A DNA stretch of 34,424 nucleotides, taken from Candidatus Jorgensenbacteria bacterium (GTDB lineage Bacteria; Patescibacteriota; Minisyncoccia; UBA6257; GWB1-50-10). A program made the translations under genes and the position numbers. Below the pieces are notes generated by a model. That model ran no database searches. It was not told the origin of the DNA and saw nothing but the letters and a program-made list of their open reading frames with translations. Location: assembly GCA_016234345.1 (NCBI GenBank), contig JACRFG010000034.1, forward strand, positions 1 through 34,424. The letters run 5' to 3'. Positions 15,109 to 22,871 of the stretch are shown here, in pieces. Numbering within the stretch: position 1 is the first letter of the stretch; each line of letters begins with the position of its first letter.

Positions 15109-16214
15109 GAAAATATATTAATAATTTCATACGTTATGGCAGCAAAAAATATAAGATAAAGCGGCCAGACAACCCAACGCCAGCTATTCTCGGGGAATGC
15201 CTTGCGCCACATAGTTACAATGAATAATCCTTCAAGCGCCAGAAAAACGCTCCCCGTAAAACTCACCGCAGACAGAAAATCTTGAAAACCAAGAGAATAC
15301 AAAAACAACGGTATTCCGACAACAACGAGGCCAGCTACTGTTTTGGAAACCTTCATGTCAAAACGTAAAATATCTTTTACGTTTATACCGATCATGAAAT
15401 ACGAAGTCCAAAGGGTAACCAAACCCATTATCCCCAAAAGAGAAAAAATGGTCGGCGGAAGATAACCAAGACTATCTAACGCTTCGGGAGAAACTTGAGG
15501 ATTTAACTTAATAATACCGATCACGAAAAGCGTATACACAATAGCCGGTATTACTGTTCCCCAAACAATTGCTTTGCGCAAAGAAAAGTTTTTGCCGGAT
15601 AAACGGTGTTCTTCAACCATTTTGGAAACGGCCGGCCGGCCGGAAAGAGAGAATAGAAGCGGGCCGAACGGCAAGAAAAATGCCGAGAGCGGCATATTAC
15701 CTAGATTAACCGTGGTCGACGGAAATGGTTTGTCGACCGCTGCAATCAAAACCAAACCGATGATAAATAAAATCGCGACCGTGCCGGCTATTTCAGTTAT
15801 TCCAAGCCACGATAGCCTGACAAACATAAAAACCGACCCAAGAATCCAAAAAATCAAAAGAGCTGTTTTACCACCCACACCAAAAGCTATTTCAAAAAAC
15901 GTCGGAGCAAGAATCAAATAAACAACGAGTACAAGAAGCAGTTCACCAAGAACCGCAAATGTCGCTACACGCGCTGTTAATTTGGATAGATATGTTTTGG
16001 CAAGATAGAAAAATTGATGCTCGCCTTCAAATTTTTCCGAGAGATCTCCGTACATTATATGAATCACCGAATATACGGCGGTAAAAATAGACATATAAAC
16101 CAGACTCGGAATCAGTCCTATTTGATTAAAAACATATGGTAAAGAAAAAATGCCCGCGCCAATAATGGTACCCGCGAGCAATCCTGTCGCTAGGATAAAG
16201 CTTTTACCCTTCAT
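15105..16214 (-). CDS. Amino-acid permease (APC superfamily, aromatic/AAAP-like)
   Basis: A 369-residue protein with 10-11 membrane helices. The opening GLLAGTIIGAGIFSLPYVFNQIG is the helix-1 motif G-x-x-I-G-A-G-I-F-x-L-P of the Trp/Tyr permease and related amino-acid transporter families, where the broken helix binds the substrate amino group. PFGPLLFSLSGRPAVSKMVEEH corresponds to the helix-6 region. It probably imports amino acids by ion symport; the substrate is not readable. Import makes sense for an organism expected to lack biosynthetic pathways, but that is inference. It lies 24 bases after the EF-like gene and overlaps the O-antigen-ligase-like gene. Confidence 0.83.
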   Translation of the reverse strand: MKGKSFILATGLLAGTIIGAGIFSLPYVFNQIGLIPSLVYMSIFTAVYSVIHIMYGDLSEKFEGEHQFFYLAKTYLSKLTARVATFAVLGELLLVLVVYLILAPTFFEIAFGVGGKTALLIFWILGSVFMFVRLSWLGITEIAGTVAILFIIGLVLIAAVDKPFPSTTVNLGNMPLSAFFLPFGPLLFSLSGRPAVSKMVEEHRLSGKNFSLRKAIVWGTVIPAIVYTLFVIGIIKLNPQVSPEALDSLGYLPPTIFSLLGIMGLVTLWTSYFMIGINVKDILRFDMKVSKTVAGLVVVGIPLFLYSLGFQDFLSAVSFTGSVFLALEGLFIVTMWRKAFPENSWRWVVWPLYLIFFAAITYEIINIFS

Positions 16215-16238
16215 AAAGACTTGATTTGTCCCTTTGAT

Positions 16239-16499
16239 TTATTCGGCGTCGTAAATCTCATCGCCTTCGCGAACCTTATCACCGACTTTTATGCCTACCT
16301 CTTGGCCCTTTTTAGCTGACGAAATATCCTTATGGTCATACTGCATTGATTTTATAGTTTCTTCAAAATCGGTTGTTGCTCCCTTGAAGCGGACCTCCGC
16401 ACCGACAGCAACGGCTTTCTTAAACTTAACAATGGCAACGCCGATAGCGCTGTAATAGTGGGTAACTTCACCAATGGGTTTTGGTTCTTTTGAAGCCAT
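16239..16499 (-). CDS. Translation elongation factor-like protein (EF-Tu domain-2 fold)
   Basis: An 86-residue stand-alone beta-barrel. GEVTHYYSAIGVAIVKF, AVAVGAEVRFKG, TDFEETIKSMQYDHKDISSA and KKGQEVGIKVGDKVREGDEI follow the strand order of domain 2 of EF-Tu-type GTPases and of the C-terminal domain of U32 peptidases. No GTPase domain is present. Small proteins of this kind are widespread in archaea and Patescibacteria; their role is not established. It lies nine bases after the SLOG gene, and a TTTAAT box overlaps that gene's stop, so it may also have its own near-leaderless transcript. Confidence 0.8.
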   Translation of the reverse strand: MASKEPKPIGEVTHYYSAIGVAIVKFKKAVAVGAEVRFKGATTDFEETIKSMQYDHKDISSAKKGQEVGIKVGDKVREGDEIYDAE

Positions 16500-16508
16500 A
16501 CGCGTTTA

Positions 16509-17132
16509 TTAAATAATTCGACCTTTTACACCGTTTTTTTCTTCTTCTGATTCGATCATATCGAGAAGTTTATCCAAAAGTTCCGACGGATTTTTAGAAA
16601 AAACGACTTTGCCCGGTCCGCGATGCACGTTTTCCAATAAATTCGACACAAGATCGGCCGTACCGCCGGTTCCTTCAAGAATACCAACCGGTTTTTGATC
16701 TTCAAAACCTATGGTAAATTCGTTCAATGTTCCCATTCTGCCGCAAATAACAATTATGGCATCGGAAGATCTCGTAAGAATCAAATTACGGCCAGTGTAC
16801 TCGAATCCCGTATAAACTATTACATCATGGTAATCGAGCGGTAAATGATACGTACGCACATGCTGTGCTTTGGAAGAAGCTGGCGAAAAACCAATCACAA
16901 TACCACTTTCTTCTTTAACTCCTTTGGCTGCCCAATAAGGAATACCGGTGGTGGCTCCGGTTACAAGAACCAATCCTCTCCGCGCGATTTCTCGGCCAAG
17001 CTCTTCGGCTTTCTCAAGCGCATCTTTGGCACAATGACCGGTTTCAGCCGCGCCGGATACGCAGATTTTATACTTTAATTTATGGCTATGATTTGAGTGA
17101 TACTGAGGCGGAATGGTCTTTTTAGGCGGCAT
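16509..17132 (-). CDS. SLOG/LOG-like Rossmann protein (TIGR00725 type)
   Basis: A 207-residue protein. ATG 17132 (MPPKKTIPPQYHSNH) is preferred because the longer frame runs back into the ribonuclease gene. The core begins YKICVSGAAETG, then ELGREIARRGLVLVTGATTGIPYWAAKGV, IGFSPASS, and SDAIIVICGRMGTLNEFTIGFE. The G-x-x-G-T-L-x-E motif is the nucleotide-binding signature shared with the lysine-decarboxylase-like (LOG) and DprA families. The E-F of G-T-L-N-E-F retains the catalytic-type Glu. Ligands may be nucleotides or ADP-ribose derivatives; the true role is unknown. It sits directly after the beta-CASP gene in the same operon. Confidence 0.8.
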   Translation of the reverse strand: MPPKKTIPPQYHSNHSHKLKYKICVSGAAETGHCAKDALEKAEELGREIARRGLVLVTGATTGIPYWAAKGVKEESGIVIGFSPASSKAQHVRTYHLPLDYHDVIVYTGFEYTGRNLILTRSSDAIIVICGRMGTLNEFTIGFEDQKPVGILEGTGGTADLVSNLLENVHRGPGKVVFSKNPSELLDKLLDMIESEEEKNGVKGRII

Positions 17133-17148
17133 ACGTATGATCAATCTA

Positions 17149-18504
17149 TTATAACACCACCGATTCTCCGAGCGAAGGAACTTCTGCTTCAACAGCCAAT
17201 TCATCTTTTATCTTTTGAGCCAACGGTACGGCTTGATCTTCTTCACCCTGCACAATAAAAAGTCTTTTGAGATTTAATCTCATAGGCGAAACCCACTTTA
17301 ATAACTGTGTTTGATCGGCATGAGCTGAATAACCGCTGATAGATTTTACCCGGCAACGAACCGGTATTTCATTACCGTATATGCGCACCGATTTTGCTCC
17401 ATCCAGAATTTGCCGACCTAAAGATCCTTTGGCTTGATGACCAACTATAAGAATTGAATTGCGATGATCGGAAAGATACTGTTCTTCGTGACGCAGAATT
17501 CTCCCCGCATTCGACATGCCCGATCCGGCAATGATAACTTTTGGTGGCGGTACCTCGCTTATTTCTTTGGATTGATGCCTGGTTAAGGTCATCCGGAGAC
17601 CCGGAAAATTGAAGATCGCATCCCCTTTCTCAATAAGGTGCATAGAATCGGAATTAAAATACGTGGGATCTTGAGAATATTTCTGGTACACCGAAGTAAG
17701 TCTTATCGCCAAAGGACTATCAATAAAAACAGGAATGCGGGGAATTCTGCCGTTTTCCACAAGTTCGTTTAATTCGAAAATCATTTCTTGCGTACGCTCA
17801 AGAGCAAAAGCCGGTATCATAAACGTTCCTTTGGTTTTAACCGTCTCTTCAATCATGTCTTCAAGAATATCCTTCCGTTTAGCCAGATCTTCATGCAAAC
17901 GGTTGCCATAAACCGATTCGATAAGAGCGTAATCGGCGTTTTCTATGTACTCGGTGGATTTTATAAACGGCGATGGATTATTGCCCAGATCTCCGGAAAA
18001 CACTATTTTCTTTCCTTCGGCCTCAATGAATATGGAAGCGGAACCTAAAATATGGCCGGCATCGTAAAATTCGATAACAAAGTTTCCAATAGTAACCCGG
18101 TTATGATATGAAACCTTATGCCACAAAGGCATAAGACGGATAACATCATTAATATCATAAAGCGGCGGCCGTTTATGCTTCTCAGCTTCCTCATAAAGAA
18201 TGTGTTCGGAGTCCAATAACAAAACCTCGCTAAAATCTTTGGTTGGTGGGGTTGAAAATATTTGGCCGCGGAAACCAGCGCGGTAAAACTGCGGCAGTCG
18301 ACCGACGTGATCAATGTGGGCATGAGTTATGAAAACCGCTGTAATTTCACTCGGCTTATAAGGAAATGGCTCGAAGTTCTGTTTTTCAGAATATGAACCC
18401 CCCTGATGCAAACCACAATCAATTAAAATTTTGGTGTCACCGGACTCAAGTAAATAATTGGCTCCCGTAACCGACCGGGCACCGCCACAAAAAGTTAATC
18501 GCAT
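17149..18504 (-). CDS. Metallo-beta-lactamase fold RNA hydrolase, beta-CASP family
   Basis: A 451-residue nuclease of the CPSF73/YSH1-like branch. Metal ligands: HAHIDH at residues 61-66, H of DAGHILGSAS near 150, and D of FSGDLG. The beta-CASP cap lies between about 205 and 385, with IESVYGNRLH, IPAFALERTQE, VIIAGSGMSNAGRI and the returning motif SGYSAHADQ. Such enzymes process or degrade RNA, as endonucleases and sometimes 5'-3' exonucleases. It lacks the RNase J C-terminal domain. It heads the operon with the SLOG and EF-like genes; a TATAAT lies 12 bases before the ATG, giving a leader of about five bases. Confidence 0.9.
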   Translation of the reverse strand: MRLTFCGGARSVTGANYLLESGDTKILIDCGLHQGGSYSEKQNFEPFPYKPSEITAVFITHAHIDHVGRLPQFYRAGFRGQIFSTPPTKDFSEVLLLDSEHILYEEAEKHKRPPLYDINDVIRLMPLWHKVSYHNRVTIGNFVIEFYDAGHILGSASIFIEAEGKKIVFSGDLGNNPSPFIKSTEYIENADYALIESVYGNRLHEDLAKRKDILEDMIEETVKTKGTFMIPAFALERTQEMIFELNELVENGRIPRIPVFIDSPLAIRLTSVYQKYSQDPTYFNSDSMHLIEKGDAIFNFPGLRMTLTRHQSKEISEVPPPKVIIAGSGMSNAGRILRHEEQYLSDHRNSILIVGHQAKGSLGRQILDGAKSVRIYGNEIPVRCRVKSISGYSAHADQTQLLKWVSPMRLNLKRLFIVQGEEDQAVPLAQKIKDELAVEAEVPSLGESVVL

Positions 18505-18574
18505 AATATATTAGCTATTATATGCTCAATTGTTTCGAAAGAAAAACCTAGATAGATTATGTTTATCGATTATC

Positions 18575-18603
18575 TTGACATTCTATCAATAGTAGTATAT
18601 TAT
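18575..18603 (+). promoter_or_regulatory. sigma70-type promoter for the two-gene unknown cassette
   Basis: TTGACA (18575-18580), a 17-base spacer, TATTAT (18598-18603). The start is expected near 18610, about 32 bases before ATG 18642. Confidence 0.75.
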
Positions 18604-18641
18604 TATAATTAGTACTTAACAAACTCTGCGGAGAAAACATC

Positions 18642-18941
18642 ATGATGTCTGACTTCTTATCCGAACAACCAGGTTCGTTCATGTTCTGGTTTCAAATTGT
18701 ATTCAGTATTGTTGGAAATTTCTGTCTTTCTTATTTCTTCCCCTCTCGCCGTTTACAATCAATAAAATGGCGAACTCGTGTTATTGGAAACGCATTTCCT
18801 GCAATAGTAATACCCTTCGCTCTTATTTTCTTCTTCAATACCCAACCACTACTTTCATGCGCTATCGGCTTTGCCTTTTTTGTAGGCGGAACGGTGGCCG
18901 ATCTTATGCTATATGCAAAAGAAAGGGGTAAAATATTGTGA
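18642..18941 (+). CDS. Small three-TM membrane protein
   Basis: A 99-residue protein with three predicted membrane helices: FMFWFQIVFSIVGNFCLSYFF, AFPAIVIPFALIFFF and LLSCAIGFAFFVGGTVADLML. Basic residues (RRLQSIKWRTR) lie between helices 1 and 2, and the tail is AKERGKIL. ATG 18642 is directly followed by a second ATG. The size and topology resemble small holin-like proteins, but nothing specific supports that. It is coupled by a GTGA overlap to the next gene and driven by a strong promoter. Function unknown. Confidence 0.7.
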   Translation: MMSDFLSEQPGSFMFWFQIVFSIVGNFCLSYFFPSRRLQSIKWRTRVIGNAFPAIVIPFALIFFFNTQPLLSCAIGFAFFVGGTVADLMLYAKERGKIL

Positions 18942-19216
18942 AACAGAATCCAGAAGTATTTGTAGAAACAGTTGCCTCTGATGGTTCTTCGGTAAAAATA
19001 TGGGCTGGGAGTGTATTCTTTGTTTTTGGTTTAGATGAAAAGGGCCAACCGAAAGAATTGTCTCGTGGAAGCTTGAGCCAATATTTCGATCGTAGCGCCC
19101 TCCGAACACCACCCAAACTCTACGCCGACGCCATAAAACAAGCCGCAGGAATCTTGAGAGATCGAAGAAAAACCATTAAGGTCAAATCATTGCAACTATC
19201 ATTCGTATTTTCATAA
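18938..19216 (+). CDS. Small soluble protein of unknown function
   Basis: A 92-residue protein starting at GTG 18938, which overlaps the preceding stop as GTGA; AAAGGGG lies ten bases upstream. An N-terminal beta-rich part (VFVETVASDGSSVKIWAGSVFFVFGLDEKGQP) is followed by a helical, basic part (YADAIKQAAGILRDRRKTIKV). No family was recognised. Being in a promoter-to-terminator cassette with the three-TM gene suggests that the two products work together. A Rho-independent terminator begins at the stop codon. Confidence 0.65.
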   Translation: MKQNPEVFVETVASDGSSVKIWAGSVFFVFGLDEKGQPKELSRGSLSQYFDRSALRTPPKLYADAIKQAAGILRDRRKTIKVKSLQLSFVFS

Positions 19217-19240
19217 AGCCCCATGTTTCATGGGGCTTTT
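19216..19240 (+). terminator. Rho-independent terminator of the 18.6-19.2 kb cassette
   Basis: AAGCCCCATG (19216-19225), a TTT loop, CATGGGGCTT (19229-19238), followed by TT and GTGT. The 10-bp stem is perfect. The converging murE transcript may use the opposite strand of the same hairpin. Confidence 0.82.
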
Positions 19241-19290
19241 GTGTATTACACCAAAACACTTAATCGTTCTCATGGATTTAAAAGAGGACC

Positions 19291-20574
19291 TTAAATGCTT
19301 TTATTGCTAGTGTTTTTTAAAGCTTCTTCCACAGCACACCGTTCACTCCAAGAAATCTTTTTACCGCGCGCCACATGAATCCATCGCTCGCTACCCTTGC
19401 CTGTAATCACTACCACATCTCCTTTTTTAGCGATGGAAACGGCTTTTTGAATAGCCTCCTTGCGATCAAGAACGCAGAAATAATGATCCGGCCTCAACCG
19501 AGGATGGTCAATCTCAAGAAAACCGTCCTCAACTTCTTTTATTATTTCCATAGGATCTTCGTCGTAAGGATCTTCGTTGGTTAATATAATTTTGCTGCAA
19601 TGGGTTGCGGCAATTTTACCCATAGCCGAACGTTTCCACTTGTCACGACCTCCGCCAGCCGACCCCAAAACACAAATTAATTCTCCTCCTGATCGCGGAG
19701 TAAGGGCTACCGGATCAAGTGCTTGATACACTTTCTCAAGCGAATCCGGCGTATGCGCATAATCAATCACCACAGAAAATGGCTGCTTCTGAACAAATTC
19801 AAGCCGGCCGGGAACACCACGAAAACTATCGAGAGCGCGCTGGATACTCGGCCAATCAACTCGTAAAGTGCGTGCAATCGCAACCGCTGCAGCCGCATTC
19901 TCAAGATTAAAATCAGCCAAAAGCCAGTCGCCTATGACGCGACGGCTCGCTTGAGACCTCAAATCATAATGCCGTCCTAATTCCTCTTTTATGAAACGGT
20001 CACGGCTGAAAAAATTTATTTTGGCATCGGGTACCCGACGAGCAGCTTCTTCAAAATAGTGGTGATTTGCGTCGTTTTCATTAATAAAAAAATGCTTCGT
20101 TGTTTTCTTTGATTTGGCTAAATACCGGAAAAAATCTACCTTAGCTTCGCGATATTCCTCAAATGATCCGTGAGACTCTATGTGTTCCGGCGCCAAATTA
20201 ATAAAGACTGCCGCATCCCAATCAATAAAACGGTGGCGGTGCTGTGTTACGCCCTGAGAAGTAACTTCAATGAGCGCGAACTCGCATTTGGCCTTAACCG
20301 CGTCTTTCAAAAAACCTTGTATGGCCAACCTCCCCGGCATGGTGTTATCCGAAAGGTTGGCCGCATCATGCGCACACACTTTTCGGCGCACCGAAGAAAG
20401 GAGCGCTGTCCGCTTGCCAGCCGCCTCAAGCGTAGCATTGATAAGTTCAAGTACGGTTGATTTACCTTTGGTGCCGGTAACGCCTATCACAAAAAGTTTG
20501 CGACTCGGAAAACCGAACAATAAATTACCTAAAAAAGCCAGGATTAAGTGATAATACGATTTAATAAATTGCAT
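19291..20574 (-). CDS. murE: MurE-like Mur ligase, N-terminal domain missing
   Basis: ATP-dependent ligase adding the third stem amino acid to UDP-MurNAc-dipeptide. The central domain has the P-loop GVTGTKGKST (about 32-41), SQGVTQHRHRF, FINLAPEHIESHGSFEEYREAK (with the Lys expected to be carbamylated) and NLENAAAAVAIAR. The C-terminal domain has GRLEFV, IDYAHTPDSLEKV and GSAGGGRDKWKR. At 427 residues it lacks the roughly 90-residue N-terminal uridine-binding domain of MurE and starts instead with a short hydrophobic helix (YYHLILAFLGNLLFGF). The specificity loop, DNPR in Gram-negative MurE, reads EDPYDEDP here, so the added amino acid cannot be told. It follows ruvA by three bases. Confidence 0.85.
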   Translation of the reverse strand: MQFIKSYYHLILAFLGNLLFGFPSRKLFVIGVTGTKGKSTVLELINATLEAAGKRTALLSSVRRKVCAHDAANLSDNTMPGRLAIQGFLKDAVKAKCEFALIEVTSQGVTQHRHRFIDWDAAVFINLAPEHIESHGSFEEYREAKVDFFRYLAKSKKTTKHFFINENDANHHYFEEAARRVPDAKINFFSRDRFIKEELGRHYDLRSQASRRVIGDWLLADFNLENAAAAVAIARTLRVDWPSIQRALDSFRGVPGRLEFVQKQPFSVVIDYAHTPDSLEKVYQALDPVALTPRSGGELICVLGSAGGGRDKWKRSAMGKIAATHCSKIILTNEDPYDEDPMEIIKEVEDGFLEIDHPRLRPDHYFCVLDRKEAIQKAVSIAKKGDVVVITGKGSERWIHVARGKKISWSERCAVEEALKNTSNKSI

Positions 20575-20577
20575 GGT

Positions 20578-21162
20578 TTAGGCATGCCGTGGGCGACCAA
20601 GTTCTTTAAGGGCTAGTTTTAGCTTATCTTCTACTGTTTTAGCCTCTCCTACCTGTTCCAAAGCTTGTCGCACTTCATGCCTAGAGTATCCCAATCCCGT
20701 AAGCACGTCCTCTGCTTCTTGATTAATGTTGATTGCTTGAACCGCTGTTTTTGAACGGGAATTTTTTATTTTACTTTCGAGATCAAGTATGATGCGCTCG
20801 GCTGTTTTTCGACCAATGCCCGAGGCATGCGTTAAAAGATCGCTTCTTTTTTCAATAATCGCGGCCATAATATTAGGGACGGAGTCAACATCAAGAACAG
20901 ATAATGAGGTCCTAGGGCCAACTCCGGCCACCGCATTCAAAAGCTCAAAAAGCCTAAGTGCTTCTTCTTCCAAAAACCCAAAAAGCTCTATCCTCTCTTC
21001 GCGAACATATAAAAAAGTATAGAGATCTATCTCGCTACCCAATGACGGAAGCTTGGTTAGTGTTCGATTGTTGGTAGTTACCTTAAATCCAATGCCGCCA
21101 ATTCGTACCACCAAAAGATTTTCACCGCACTCAACTAATTCACCGTGCAAAGTGTAGATCAT
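20578..21162 (-). CDS. ruvA: Holliday junction DNA helicase subunit RuvA
   Basis: RuvA binds four-way junctions as a tetramer and loads RuvB for branch migration. The OB-fold domain I (MIYTLHGELVECGENLLVVR..IGFKVTT) is followed by two HhH motifs (LLNAVAGVGPRTSLSVL; LLTHASGIGRKTAERIILDL) and domain III (EAEDVLTGLGYSRHEVRQAL), which contacts RuvB. At 194 residues it is normal length. The start MIYTLHG at 21162 is the family start; the 14-residue longer frame is rejected. TATAAT lies nine bases upstream, so the mRNA leader would be only about three bases. ruvB and ruvC are encoded elsewhere in this window. Confidence 0.95.
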   Translation of the reverse strand: MIYTLHGELVECGENLLVVRIGGIGFKVTTNNRTLTKLPSLGSEIDLYTFLYVREERIELFGFLEEEALRLFELLNAVAGVGPRTSLSVLDVDSVPNIMAAIIEKRSDLLTHASGIGRKTAERIILDLESKIKNSRSKTAVQAININQEAEDVLTGLGYSRHEVRQALEQVGEAKTVEDKLKLALKELGRPRHA

Positions 21163-21171
21163 CTTTTTTAC

Positions 21172-21177
21172 ATTATA
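21172..21177 (-). promoter_or_regulatory. -10 box for ruvA-murE, near-leaderless
   Basis: Perfect TATAAT on the minus strand; predicted start near 21165, three bases before the ruvA ATG at 21162. Confidence 0.55.
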
Positions 21178-21205
21178 TATTAGAAAAGGCCTAGCTGCAC
21201 TCACC

Positions 21206-21234
21206 TTGACGCCATGCTTAATTTACTCTATCTT
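21206..21234 (+). promoter_or_regulatory. Promoter for the CxxC protein gene
   Basis: TTGACG (21206-21211), a 17-base spacer, TATCTT (21229-21234). The start near 21241 would give a 41-base leader carrying AAGGAG. It overlaps the ruvA upstream region back to back. Confidence 0.5.
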
Positions 21235-21281
21235 GATCAAAGCCTTAATTTTATTTAAAAACAGACCAAGGAGACAATAAA

Positions 21282-21674
21282 ATGTCGACAAAACAAGCCA
21301 AAGAAAGCATAGAAATAAAATGCGTCTTCTGTCCGGATACAATATTCGTACCCGTATATATACCTACAGATAAAAATCTGCCGGTCTTACCACAATATTT
21401 TGAAAAGCGCTCTGGGCTTTCGGGACGAGATCCGTTCCTCGGTTTTTATATATTCAAAGAAAATGGGTTCGGCGTACAACTGTATAACCCCGAATATAAC
21501 CCGAAACTACCGGAACGCCCAATCGTTCCAAGGCTCGGCCTTGGCAAAGGGTTGGTTTTTTGGCTCTGCGACCATTGTAAAGATTTATTGAATCACGACC
21601 TAGAAAACATCTGGAGCGAGATTATAACCTGTAACCAAAAATACGTAGAATTTCGCATAAGAGGGGCAAATTAA
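21282..21674 (+). CDS. Putative zinc-binding protein with two CxxC pairs
   Basis: A 130-residue soluble protein. CVFC (residues about 14-17) and CDHC (about 97-100) are spaced like two halves of one zinc site. The part between (PVYIPTDKNLPVLPQYFEKR..DPFLGFYIFKENGFGVQLYNPEYN) is rich in aromatics and prolines. No family was recognised. ATG 21282 has an AAGGAG site seven bases upstream. The gene is separate from rpsT, which has its own promoter. No clear terminator hairpin was seen between them. Confidence 0.72.
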   Translation: MSTKQAKESIEIKCVFCPDTIFVPVYIPTDKNLPVLPQYFEKRSGLSGRDPFLGFYIFKENGFGVQLYNPEYNPKLPERPIVPRLGLGKGLVFWLCDHCKDLLNHDLENIWSEIITCNQKYVEFRIRGAN

Positions 21675-21702
21675 TGCCTCTCTTTATTTTTAGTTTTTGT
21701 AG

Positions 21703-21731
21703 TTGACTCAAAAAGCGTACATCGCTATAGT
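21703..21731 (+). promoter_or_regulatory. sigma70-type promoter of rpsT, leaderless placement
   Basis: TTGACT (21703-21708), a 17-base spacer, TATAGT (21726-21731). The predicted start is 21738, one base before the rpsT ATG at 21739. The in-frame TTG that an ORF caller would choose is the -35 box itself. Confidence 0.75.
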
Positions 21732-21738
21732 AAACGTT

Positions 21739-22005
21739 ATGCCAAGAATAGCTTCAGCCAAAAAAGCTCTCAGGCAAAACGTCCGGCGCCGAACCCGTAA
21801 CCTAGAACGCCAGAAAAATCTTAAAACAGCCTTAAAAGATTACCGTAAGCTTCTCACAGGCAATAAAACCGAGGAAGCCAAACGATATCTTTCTAGCGTC
21901 TATAAGACACTCGACAAAATGGCTAAGGTTGGTTTTATCAAAACCGGCAGAGCTAATCGCCTTAAATCAAGGCTTTCTAAAAAACTCAAGACAGATAAGA
22001 AATAA
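21739..22005 (+). CDS. rpsT: Small ribosomal subunit protein bS20
   Basis: An 88-residue, highly basic three-helix protein that binds 16S rRNA. MPRIASAKKALRQNVRRRTR at the N-terminus, the central LKTALKDYRKLLTG and the closing helix ..KVGFIKTGRANRLKSRLSKKL correspond to the bS20 fold, including the K-G-x-I/F-x-x-x-x-A-x-R-x-K-S-R-L signature. The start is placed at ATG 21739 because the 12 codons upstream contain the promoter. The mRNA would have no leader and no Shine-Dalgarno. The gene converges on holA with a 20-base gap and no clear terminator. Confidence 0.94.
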   Translation: MPRIASAKKALRQNVRRRTRNLERQKNLKTALKDYRKLLTGNKTEEAKRYLSSVYKTLDKMAKVGFIKTGRANRLKSRLSKKLKTDKK

Positions 22006-22025
22006 CGGTTTGGGGATCTTTGCGC

Positions 22026-22835
22026 CTATTTACCGATGGCAAAATCGGTCAACGCTTCTTCGTACTCTAGAGAGCCACTTTTTATCGATATATCATAATC
22101 AGCCAGAAGATTAATATCATTGCTCCGGGCTTGATAAGCCATTGAATTAAAAATATACGCTGGAGCATCACCTTGAACCAATGCCTGTTCAAGTAAACAT
22201 AGTTTTTTTGAAACTTGAGAAGTTCCCAAAAATTCTCGAGCCAGACCAAAAACTTCGCTCCGCGGCAACCATTGAACCAGCGAACGTAGATCGAGTAATG
22301 TGATTGGTTGAGAAAAATTAGCCAACGAAATTTTGTCTAATTCATTAATCAACATCCAACTACGGTTTTCAAGTGATTGAACGTATTCGAAGAAAAACCG
22401 TTCCGCCTCCGGAGCAAATACAAGATTCCTTATAAAGGATTCTTTTTTTATAAAACTTTCGAGCAAGCGGCCATCGGGATAATCAAATAATTGTGATTTA
22501 ACTGGATCTTTGAGCAGAAAAGAAAACTTTTTGGTTGGTTTGTCTTCGTCGGAAATTATAACAAAAGTCTTTGTTGTTTTAATTTCAGCCTTAAGAGCTG
22601 AAACCCATTCCGGTTCATCGACTGATCCACCATCTTTCACTATTAAAACTTTCGATTCTACGAACATTGAAGGCTGTGACAAAAAATTCTTGGCTCGCGT
22701 CCAATCAACCGAATCATGACCTAAATCAACTCCATAGAGATCAATAACTTGATTCTTCCTACGATATTCTGAAATAAATTCTTGTGTTTTTTTATGACGC
22801 CGGTACGAATCCGAACCGTAAAGATAAATGATCAC
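22026..22835 (-). CDS. holA: DNA polymerase III delta subunit (HolA)
   Basis: The clamp-loader delta subunit opens the beta clamp. The N-terminal IIYLYGSDSYRRHKKTQEFI is the HolA opening (Y-G-x-D-x-Y/F). It is followed by the domain-1 segment SVDWTRAKNFLSQPSMFVESKVLIVKD, the TKTFVIISDEDKPTKK strand and a helical C-terminal collar domain. With 269 residues it is shorter than E. coli HolA (343), as in many small genomes. The start is set at GTG 22835, immediately before IIYLYG, because the longer ATG frame from 22904 runs through the upstream terminator and this gene's promoter. GTG falls exactly on the predicted transcript start. Confidence 0.85.
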   Translation of the reverse strand: MIIYLYGSDSYRRHKKTQEFISEYRRKNQVIDLYGVDLGHDSVDWTRAKNFLSQPSMFVESKVLIVKDGGSVDEPEWVSALKAEIKTTKTFVIISDEDKPTKKFSFLLKDPVKSQLFDYPDGRLLESFIKKESFIRNLVFAPEAERFFFEYVQSLENRSWMLINELDKISLANFSQPITLLDLRSLVQWLPRSEVFGLAREFLGTSQVSKKLCLLEQALVQGDAPAYIFNSMAYQARSNDINLLADYDISIKSGSLEYEEALTDFAIGK

Positions 22836-22841
22836 TGAATA

Positions 22842-22871
22842 AGTATAAAACAAAGCCCCCCCGCCTTCGAA
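22842..22871 (-). promoter_or_regulatory. Promoter of holA, leaderless placement on GTG
   Basis: On the minus strand, TTCGAA (22871-22866), an 18-base spacer, TATACT (22847-22842). The predicted start is 22835, the G of the GTG start codon. The -35 sits in the loop and stem of the preceding terminator. Confidence 0.5.
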
